64,000 nt of DNA from Xestospongia muta (taxonomy: Eukaryota; Porifera; Demospongiae; Haplosclerida; Petrosiidae), in assembly GCA_963693285.1 (NCBI GenBank), contig OY848918.1, positions 13,266,263 through 13,330,262 on the forward strand, read 5' to 3'. The position numbers were made by a program, and so were the translations under genes. A model generated the notes under the pieces. It was given only the letters and a program-made list of their open reading frames with translations. It did no database searches and was not told the origin of the DNA. Below are positions 14,675 through 21,900 of the stretch, piece by piece; position 1 is the first letter of the stretch; every line of letters begins with the position of its first letter.

Positions 14675-15476
14675 ATATATCACAGGATCAAGTGGACTGA
14701 CTCACTTGTAGTAAAAGCAAAAAAGAGGCATATAAAGCTTTCAAAATAATACATGAATGTTTTAACTATTTCTGCACTAGTTGTATTATTAATAAGATTG
14801 AAGATAGGCACATGTCAACAAGTGTGAATCTTATTGCATTGTGCATCATATGTCAAATGAACTCTCTGATTACAACAGAATTCTAATTCTTGACTATTTA
14901 AGTTTTAAAATCCATAGTAGTTTTTTATAAAATCTCCAAGGTAAGACTGCTGTAAAGATACATCTTATATTTAGAATTAAAACATTGGGTTGGCTTGACT
15001 AGGTGTATGTGATGACCTAGAAATAATGGTCTGGCAAAAGCACGAACAACTAGACACTCTATACTATACACCAGATGCATCTGTTTTAGAAATGCACCCA
15101 TGGTTATTTACAAGCTTTTTGATACAAGCAGCACATTTTTATGACAAACATTAAAGCTAGCTACACTTTAAAACAATGATTTGTCTCACTTATAGTGCAA
15201 TTGGAAAAAAGAATAAGTGCTTGACCAATTCATAAGAAAATGACATTACATAATGCATTCTCATTTCAATTACTAGCATCTTCAGATACTTACGTCAATT
15301 ACTAAAGAAATTCTCAAAACATTGTCGAGGTATGTTCGAAAATCTGTCTTTATCAAACTTGCTAAGTCTTTGTAAGCACCTGGTCTTGAAAGATCTTCTA
15401 ACATCTTCACAAGGTCTTTCTTAAAACAACATAGCTGTTGCTGAATTTGTAGAAAAGCAGGCGGTTCTTTCCAAAT
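108..15476 (-). CDS. RNF213: RNF213-like giant AAA+ ubiquitin ligase, copy 1 (N-terminal arm only; 3' part off left edge)
   Basis: Multi-exon minus-strand gene. Exons read from splice signals: about 15294-15476, 12692-12917, 12382-12488, 12149-12270, 10538-10661, 10207-10345, 9661-9789, 9251-9446, 8240-8476, 6866-6902, 6654-6821, 6404-6609, 6036-6355, 5770-5997, 5501-5719 and 108-303. From 9789 downward each exon has a clear counterpart in copy 2 (62999-63122, 62317-62512, 59096-59333 and so on to 57203-57411), with shared strings such as VVSCGLSISKQL and EMLFIKQPIT. Copy 2 is RNF213-like by its AAA+ core and C-terminus, so this is the N-terminal arm of a tandem paralogue. The AAA+, RZ and C-terminal parts are outside the window. 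The exons inspected are open with good splice sites, so I see no sign of decay. The first coding exon is not identified; 15294-15476 starts in phase 0 and need not be first. One intron carries a gypsy element. Confidence 0.8.
736..930 (+). repeat. 5' LTR of the gypsy element
   Basis: Starts TG and ends CA, directly after TSD copy GTAAG (731-735). A TATA box (TATAAAA, 781-787) is followed by repeated GTTGTTGTCA units at about 803-830; the 3' LTR has fewer of these. It matches 4763-4947 almost base for base through ATATAGAAATATCACA. Confidence 0.93.
931..947 (+). other. Primer-binding site of the gypsy element
   Basis: The sequence TTGGCGACGAGAGTCGG directly follows the 5' LTR. TGG one base after the LTR end is the usual complement of a tRNA 3' CCA. 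I did not assign the priming tRNA. Confidence 0.7.
953..2026 (+). pseudogene. gag: gag-protease region of the gypsy element
   Basis: The first Met after the primer-binding site (953) opens a frame running to a TGA at 2024-2026. The capsid-like N-terminal part is followed by a double zinc-knuckle segment at 1522-1626. Its second knuckle is a good CX2CX4HX4C (CLSCGKVGHIQRVC). The first has CYLC at its start and a Cys at its end but lacks the expected His. The retroviral-type protease follows around 1795-2020. Its active-site triplet reads DTK (in MELDTKASVS) where the family has DTG, so the protease is predicted inactive. The ending TGA falls at a position where the same frame continues into pol at 2027, so it is a nonsense mutation rather than a natural gag end. 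Confidence 0.88.
2027..4763 (+). pseudogene. pol: pol region of the gypsy element: reverse transcriptase, RNase H, integrase
   Basis: Reverse transcriptase lies at about 2190-2790, with LPFGISSAPAIFQRVM and the catalytic VVYIDDIL. RNase H follows from about 3070 (LACDTSNYGIGAVL). Integrase has its His-His-Cys-Cys zinc segment near 3740-3860 and the DDE core as HIDYVG, SDNG and NGLAERM. A GPF/Y-like segment sits near 4500-4560. The reading frame is interrupted near 3005, 3197 and 3285 (frameshifts), at 3799-3801 (TAG where Trp is expected) and near 4415 (frameshift), so no full-length Pol can be made. The final frame ends at the TAA at 4761-4763, abutting the 3' LTR. Confidence 0.92.
4763..4947 (+). 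repeat. 3' LTR of the gypsy element
   Basis: Copy of 736-930 with one fewer GTTGTTGTCA-type unit; its TATA box is at 4808-4814. The expected first base T is A here. It ends ATATCACA and is followed by the second TSD copy GTAAG at 4948-4952. Confidence 0.93.
4953..5500. other. Remainder of the intron that holds the gypsy element
   Basis: Together with 304-735 this is host intron sequence. It is AT-rich and I see no ORF, RNA gene or repeat structure in it. Confidence 0.5.
6958..7185. repeat. MITE-like element, family M2, copy 1
   Basis: About 228 bp with long imperfect terminal inverted repeats of roughly 80 bp. The left arm begins AGGATGGCTAATC and the reverse complement of the right arm begins AGGATGTCTAATT. 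Both continue through AATACA.ACAAGA.AGTAGG.ATGG into a run like TTGCATTATCC. No coding capacity. It lies in a copy 1 intron (6903-8239). Related copies are at 59413-59666 and, partially, 61793-61982. Confidence 0.75.
8855..8970. repeat. Palindromic foldback element with a GAGGTGAAGC loop
   Basis: Inner arms 8894-8910 (TGATGCTCATACAGCAC) and 8924-8940 match as an inverted repeat with two mismatches around the 13-base loop GAGGTGAAGCCAA. Weaker pairing extends outward (CTATATGGGAAATATTGTAC against the complement of the right flank). It is a non-coding foldback in an intron of copy 1. Confidence 0.6.
10662..12148. other. Long intron of RNF213-like copy 1, no feature seen
   Basis: AT-rich DNA between two copy 1 exons. 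I find no supported exon, RNA gene or terminal-repeat element. A short stretch near 10990-11090 weakly resembles 14830-14940 (both include TTGTGCATCATA), suggesting an old dispersed repeat. Confidence 0.4.
12918..15293. other. Long intron of RNF213-like copy 1 with minor repeats
   Basis: No supported exon. It holds a (TA)n tract at about 14621-14680 and a small hairpin at 14422-14459 (TTACCAGGCATT against AAATGCCTGGGTA). The 19-base motif ATGCCTGGGTACAAGGCTA near 14449 recurs near 20359. ORFs at 13882-14085 (minus) and 14127-14342 (plus) show no family resemblance or splice support. Confidence 0.4.
14621..14680. repeat. (TA)n microsatellite
   Basis: About 60 bases of almost pure alternating T and A in a copy 1 intron. 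The short ORF running through it is a by-product. Confidence 0.9.
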
Positions 15477-16203
15477 CTAAAAGATAATATTATAAATAAT
15501 AGTTATATACTTATGTGATCATTAGCAAAACAAAATCCTCCTATATTAATATTGATGTAAATCAATATTAATTTCAATTATCTAATTATTATTATCTAAC
15601 AAATTTCCTTTCCAAAAATTAAAATTATCTTAGGAATGCATAAATGTCCTTATAGTTTGTATAGAAGAGGCAAAATTATTTTAGGCAACATCAAGATGAG
15701 ATATCATACAGTCCTAAATTTAAAAAGCAATCAATTATATCTTCCGTCTTAAAATACATTGGTTGCTGCGTGTATAGTAGTAAATAATGAATGTAGCCAA
15801 ATTTGTCTATAAAGCTGGTAAAAAATTGATACATAAACAAGATCCTCATGTATAATATAACATCATTCAGAGATCCATATATTATATCATCTGTGACATC
15901 AGAGGAATTTGTAAAAAATATTACCTCAAGGCTATAGGCTAGTGGGTGATATATTTTACAATGTCTTAAACGAGCATGTGTCGGATATAATGCGCATTCC
16001 TGCTCGCTATAAAAGGGGGTGGGCTGCCTAAAAAAAGTGACGCCTACCAAAGAGTGAGATGGCGGCAATATTCAAACCTAGATATCGTTCTAGATAGTAG
16101 CCATACCAACCTGAACAACCCACACAAAACATCTATAACAGTTGTAATAGGTACAAACACGTGTTATCTCAATTACACGGTTGATAATAATAGATAACAA
16201 CTT

Positions 16204-16398
16204 TTATTGCTGTACTGAATTATACATGGCAGAATCAAAGATGGCTGACATAAGACCATAGTTGTCTAAATCATATTGCACAGCAGTAGTTAGAACTTTT
16301 CTAACATGGTCCAACCTTCTCTTGAACACATTCTTCCCCTCTAGACTGTCAAAGTCAGTCACAAGAGAAAGTCTTACACGTTTTCTACTGTTCGCCAT
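16204..16398 (-). CDS. Small hypothetical protein, 64 aa, inside the inverted-repeat unit
   Basis: The Met at 16398 opens MANSRKRVRLSLVTDFDSL and the frame ends at TAA 16204-16206. The product is basic at its N-terminus (RKRVR) and has a likely helical middle (FKRRLDHVRKVL); no family is recognised. A TATA box on the same strand (16594-16601) lies about 195 bp upstream in the right arm of the inverted repeat. The stop codon is embedded in AATAAA, so promoter, ORF and poly(A) signal make a compact unit. It could be a transposon-encoded peptide, a small gene or the remnant of a longer one. The frame is open 20 codons further upstream, but the Met at 16398 fits a TATA-driven transcript best. Confidence 0.45.
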   Translation of the reverse strand: MANSRKRVRLSLVTDFDSLEGKNVFKRRLDHVRKVLTTAVQYDLDNYGLMSAIFDSAMYNSVQQ

Positions 16399-16593
16399 TT
16401 TACTACAGAAACTTACACATATCCAAAAAAACCAGGAATATCTGCACTGAACATACACATAATATTAATTAAGCAGCTGTTGCAACAGCTACAGGAAGTG
16501 CATATTATGATGTAAACAGGAAAAGAAACACAGCTTTCATTTTTTTGATATTGAAAAGTTTTGTGTGTGCCATTTTGTGGGCAGCCCAGCCCC

Positions 16594-16601
16594 CTTTTAT
16601 A
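16594..16601 (-). promoter_or_regulatory. TATA box in the right arm, reading toward the 64-aa ORF
   Basis: TATAAAAG on the minus strand within the GC-rich inverted-repeat arm, about 195 bp before the Met at 16398. A matching TATA box in the left arm (about 16008-16015) reads the other way. Confidence 0.45.
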
Positions 16602-16892
16602 CTGCGTATGCTCATTTAAGTGATATAATACATGTACACTAATATAACATGATGATAAGTGGTTTTAAGAGGGAGGAAGACAAACACCCACTTTAAAAAT
16701 GCTGACTCAACAAAAGTACAATGTCAGATACATGTAGCAGTTCTTGCAAAGTGCCATAAAGTTTACAAATAACCTATGCTTTCATCAGTTGAGTTGTAAT
16801 AAAGTATAATCTTCAAAATTGTCACGAATAATCAATAAGCTGCAATTCAAGTTTTTGCTACTATACTAGGTGTTACTTACACTTAAGCTGAA

Positions 16893-17036
16893 GCAGCTTA
16901 AGCAATAATGGCTTTCATCTCGGGGAGTGATGTCTTTGTGACTCTTCTGACAGGCTATGGCAAGTCCTTGATCTTTAGTTTTCTACCATGGATCTTTGAT
17001 GGAAATAAAGGCAAGACTACGCACAGAAAAGGTTGA
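16893..17036 (+). pseudogene. RecQ-type helicase fragment (Walker A region)
   Basis: From 16911 the plus strand reads a SGSDVFVTLLTGYGKSLIF segment followed by FLPWIFDG. This is the Walker A (motif I) region of RecQ-like DEAH helicases, with the family's TGYGKS phosphate-binding loop. The Q-motif side just upstream is broken by a TAA, and the frame closes at TGA 17034-17036 with no further helicase motif. It is an isolated dead fragment, perhaps brought in by a transposon since many invertebrate mobile elements and multicopy families carry such RecQ-like domains. Confidence 0.7.
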
Positions 17037-18028
17037 GAAACTGCTATGTGTATCTGGCATTTTGTTCCTGTTGGCTATGCGAGACTAGATCATAACCTCC
17101 TCAAAGGACAAGACGTGCCATTACAAGAGACTTTAAAAATCAATAAGCTAAAGACACAATTCAATACCAAATCTATATCATGAGAAGATTTTGTGCATGG
17201 AATTTCGTAACATACCAATCATTAAAGTATAATCTTATTAAATATTAGAATATTAATTATTCATCAGAATTGCATATTAAGTTTGTTAATTATTTTATAG
17301 ACGATGCGGCACCTATTCCAACTTAGTAAGCAAAACAGGAGTAGACAAAATGGGAGTAGCAAAGTAGGACATTTTCAGTATAAAAGGCATGAACATTCTG
17401 TTTTATTGTTATTACATTCCATTGGACTAATGCAATGAAAACACATTTAGCCTTTTTAACTAACTTCTGGACATTAAAATGAAGGGGTTATAATAAGCAA
17501 AAGTTAATTCTTAATTTCCTTATTTTCTTATCCCTATAAATTTCTAAATGTGTTTTCATATTTTTGGCCAGGAACATAGCTAGACATTAATTTGATGGTT
17601 GGGCCTAATTATGGTGCACAAAGCTGACAGGAAGCTTTACATATTATTAATTATTCATAAGATGTGGTCAATTGCTTTGTCTTAGTTTATGCCTTCTTGT
17701 TCTCTAACAGAGTGCTGAAATTCTAGTATTTGCGTCTCTTTAAACATTTAAACATTGAACAAAGATAACATTAAAACTTTTAATTGAAATAGCTAAGAGC
17801 TTAAAGGGAGTAAGCACTACTTTAGGACTTGAGTAGTCATTAACCATGGCATTCTGATGCCCTGGTTAGTTCAGGTTTTGATCTGCCACTGACTAAGGCT
17901 ATCATCTTGGAGGCAAGAGCTATATATATATAGGAAATATTAGCAAACTGTTTCACAAGGAATTTCTAATCACACTTGTAATAAACCGCTACTTATCAAT
18001 GATAAATGTTAAAAGCACTCTGAGATCT
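17037..18028. other. Intergenic DNA, no gene seen
   Basis: AT-rich sequence between the RecQ-like fragment and the MITE, with no supported exon or RNA gene. An unrecognised upstream exon of copy 1 or a downstream exon of the 18646-18805 gene could lie here but I cannot show one. Confidence 0.4.
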
Positions 18029-18275
18029 ATAATTGTGACCTGATTTGTGAAAAGGGACCACTTCTATCAAACCATTATAAACACTTAACTATATGTAAGC
18101 ATTTTTAAAAATAAAATGCTTACTAAATTTTGTATTTCAAGTTATCTATTGTTTTTAAACTGAGATATAACTTAGTAAACATTCATTGAAAATGTATGGT
18201 TGTGTACATAACAATTGTATGTTTTTGAGATATTTTAACAGAAGTGGTCCCTTTCCCAAATCAGGTCACAATTAT
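18029..18275. repeat. MITE, family M1, copy 1
   Basis: 247 bp with 36-37-bp terminal inverted repeats differing by one substitution and one indel. The left arm begins ATAATTGTGACCTGATTT and the right arm is its complement ending AAATCAGGTCACAATTAT. Non-coding. A second member with shorter arms lies at 21159-21305. Confidence 0.85.
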
Positions 18276-18645
18276 TGATTTAAAATCATTAGCTAATTTG
18301 AGAAAGGAAACAACATGTTTTTATTGCTGACACACCCTCAGATTGCAAACAAAGATGGGATCTTCCAGTTGATAAATTGCACTTGAAGTATTGTCACTAA
18401 ATTTCAACTCCTCTACATACATGGTAACCACCTTATGGGACAGAAACAATAATAATCATATGTGTGGTTGCACATCATTAAGAGCAACCATGAGTGTTAG
18501 GGGATCTTGTATGTACATGAATGCTCTTCTAGTTGTAGCTATTATAGCTATGTAACAACTATCAACGCTTATATATATATATATATATAATATACACGCA
18601 TATATTATTATGGAATACCAATTTGATTTTGCTAGAACTACTCAC

Positions 18646-18805
18646 CAAGTTTTGCCGTATTTCTAATGGTTTGAGTGAGTCGAGAATACTTTCGATTGTC
18701 TGAATCTACATACAAACAAATTGAAAGACCAAAACTTAAATTAGTTGTGATCACCTCAAATAGATCGTCTTCGCACAGACAACTACCACCACTTTTGCTC
18801 GACAT
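18646..18805 (-). CDS. First coding exon of an unrecognised minus-strand gene
   Basis: The Met at 18805 opens MSSKSGGSCLCEDDLFEV, and 53 codons later the frame meets a strong donor (CTTG followed by GTGAGT) in phase 1. The exon has a more even base composition than its surroundings and shares a 113-bp gap with the E2 fusion gene, which reads the other way. Its sequence (SFGLSICLYVDSDNRKYSRL) is not one I recognise. It may be the true 5' exon of RNF213-like copy 1, next seen at 15294-15476, but the phases do not match directly (1 against 0), so at least one unseen exon would be needed. Otherwise it is the start of a separate small gene. Confidence 0.5.
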
Positions 18806-18918
18806 TCTGAAGAGCAAGCGTCTGCGAAATAGTTTTGCGTATAGTCGACTCAATTATATATAGTCTACATTCACTCCGGGAATTTCAGTAAAATCGAGGG
18901 CGTGATCTGCATCTAAAA
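18806..18918. promoter_or_regulatory. Short bidirectional promoter between divergent genes
   Basis: 113 bp separate the start codons of the minus-strand exon (18805) and the E2 fusion gene (18919). It holds a TATA-like ATTATATATAG near 18853-18863 and a CpG-containing stretch beside the plus-strand start. Its role as a shared promoter is inferred from the head-to-head layout. Confidence 0.45.
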
Positions 18919-21900
18919 ATGGATCGTGACTTGCTGGAATATCTCCTTCCCTCTGGTGTAGACAAAGAGGAATTGACGAATGAAATTATCCCTCAACTAA
19001 TAGGTAAAGGATTCAAGAAAGTTGGCGACCTTGAAGACTTGGAAGAATCAGACTTAAATGGTAAGCCAACTCAACTTTTATTCGTTATTATTTCTCATAT
19101 GTATATCACAACAAAGGATTTGATGATTTAACTAAAAGACGTATATGGAGACTAGTTCATTCTGTCAATAGGCCTTCTCAGTTTCATGTTAATATTGACG
19201 TTTTTCAAGAAGATCAAAAGTCTGGTATCTACGTGCGTTATGTTCTTTGTTCTAGTAATCTCTTTTCTGATGACATCATGCAGACTGACATAAAAGATAT
19301 TGATCCTACAACAATGACACTATTGGATATTAACAAACACATTTTAGAAGATGCTAAAATACCTCCAGAGCAGACTATTGAGTTATATTCTAGTGAAGGG
19401 TATCCCCTACAAAACAACGAAATTACCAATAAAGGTAATACTAACAAGTGTACTATTGTTAATCTATCTCTTCTTTACTAATAGCATCTTTAAAGTTATG
19501 GGAAATATGTGATGGTGATTTGTTTTATGTTATGATTCGTCCTAAAGAACAACCAGGACTTCGAAAGTTTGCTACATTACCTGAGCTAGATCATGACATT
19601 GGTAAGAACAAAGTGATATTAACAACTGTATTTAACATGTTCAGGTCAAGAAACATTCAATATTGAAACACCATTTAATGGATCGTTTAAAGTCAATGCA
19701 TATATGGATTGTGACTCACCTGAGGATATTGCACAGAAAGTCTATAGTCTTACTGACATACCTGTTCCATATATCTCTTTATTTATTAGGTACCTAGATA
19801 AGAAAACATCATTCATATGTTATGTTTGTTTATACATAGACGAGGGTACACCTATGAAAGAATGTGTGCCTTTACTGAGCTGGAAGACAAAGATGTTATA
19901 AGAGTAGTATTGAGAAATCCACAAGAAGTGACTCATCCTCGATCACCACATTATGGTATCCGTACTTACAACCCTCTTGTACCACAATCTGAAGAAGGCA
20001 TGTCCAAGTTTTACTCAATCTTAAAGTATCTGGTTAGTTCATTATATTCTTATCACATACAATGAGAAATATCTATAAACTAGTGCTCAACACGACCTTA
20101 CAACAAAGAATATGATTTTGAGAAATTTCTATCGCACCTCATGAGTTTCACAGATTTTCCTCCACTTGTCCATGCTCTTCGATCCTTGAAAGACCATTCA
20201 TTTCTTTCTTTGGCTGGATGGGTAAGTAGTAGATCATTTATAATGGATATGGTTTGGCATATAGACAGTTAAGCTATGCATGTTGATGTTTGGCATAGAA
20301 TAAATCTACTTTTCTTGTGAACATTATTCTATAACCATTACGTTACTCTTTACTAAAATGCCTGGGTACAAGGCTAAGCCTCAGGTATAGTTCAACTACT
20401 TTATTTACTGTGTTATTTCAAGAGTGTATACTGTAAAATTGATTGGTTGTATTAACTAATACATGGTTATACAGGTTGCATATGGAAAATGCAAACATAA
20501 TACTATTTTGATTACTGATGTCTATGAGATTGATGGTTTCATAGCTACACAAACATGTAGTACATTAGTAGTGAAAACAGTATTATGATTACTTCTTCAA
20601 CAATAATAAGTTTGCAATTGCAACCTGTATAACCAAATGATGGTTAAATCAACCATTATTTTTTCAGTGATAGAGAATCACAATCATAGTTATTAAACTA
20701 TAACCTAATAATTATATTTTTTAATTTTAGACTGCCCTTATTGAAGGATGCTATTATCTTTTTAGAAAAGTTATTAATAACTTTGCTACAGGTAAGTATC
20801 TTACTACATAAGAAACATATTATTTATTATATATACAATTAGTTGAAGATGAGAAGATATTTGAATATTCTGATTATGTTTGGTCTATCATCATTCGTAA
20901 TTCTCATGTAAGATGACATAATTCTATTAATGTTGCTATTACAATCTCTATTACATTAGACATATGAAGATGTGTCTAATATAGAGTCTGATTTACATTC
21001 ACTGGTGTGCCCACTCTCTGGAATAAGGATTTGCAATCCTGTTTGTATCTCATCACATAATAGTTTAGGACCATTTGATAATACAAACATTCTGGCGAAG
21101 ATTAAAGGTACACACACACACACACACACACACACATATTGCGTGTGTTTGTATGTGTGTAACCTGATTTGTGAAAAAGGATTGCTATTAAAACATCTCA
21201 AAAAGCAGTTTTGATAACATACAGTTGCTTTATATGCAAACAATTCATATATGTATACAAACTGATTTGTGAGGTGTTAATTGATTTTCACAAATCAGGT
21301 CACAACATTTTGACGGATTTGATGTGATCCTTAATTGCAAATGAGGTCACATATATATACTGTAAAAATTTAGTTATTTTAGAAGTCAATTACTTTCTAG
21401 TTCACATTGATGGATTACTATGGAATCTAGAATTCATGTCAATTACTCATTGTATAATTTGTTAGTGTGTTATACTACTACAAAGCAACAAATTATCCAG
21501 TAAGTAATTCACATGAATTTTGGATACAATAGTATTCCACACATGTAAGCTATATACAAATTAAAAATACCTTTAGTTTTTACAGTGATATATGAAATTA
21601 TATATATTATATAAATCATTATAGCTGGTGAAAGCTTTTCAAAGTTTGGACTACAGTCCAATATTAAAGAGTATGAAATAATACCTGATGCACTAACATC
21701 TCGACTTCTAATGTACTATCCTTGGGAAGCAGACACAAGAGTCTCTGTATGGATCAATCCACCCAAGGAAGTTATCCCATTGTAAATGAATTGAGTTATT
21801 TTCTAATTACAAACTTTGACATTTTTGTAGGGTCTGTAAGAAGATTAATGTAAATTTTGCATGGTTTGATATGTTGAGATCTCTACCAGAATTATGTATT

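Larger units (their letters stand above)
15995..16618. repeat. Inverted-repeat unit with a TATA box in each arm
   Basis: Left arm at about 16003-16027 contains CGCTATAAAAGGGGGTGGGC. The right arm at about 16578-16606, read on the minus strand, contains GTATAAAAGGGGGCTGGGC. The arms agree over roughly 25 bases with few differences, are GC-richer than the surroundings, and point their TATA boxes inward. They enclose about 550 bp including the 64-codon ORF at 16204-16398. This could be a small transposon or a segment bounded by duplicated promoters. I see no clear target-site duplication. Confidence 0.6.

Noticed and set aside
15691..16068. 125-codon minus-strand ORF
   Set aside because: It runs across the left inverted-repeat arm, has no family resemblance and lacks matching splice signals to copy 1 exons; likely chance.
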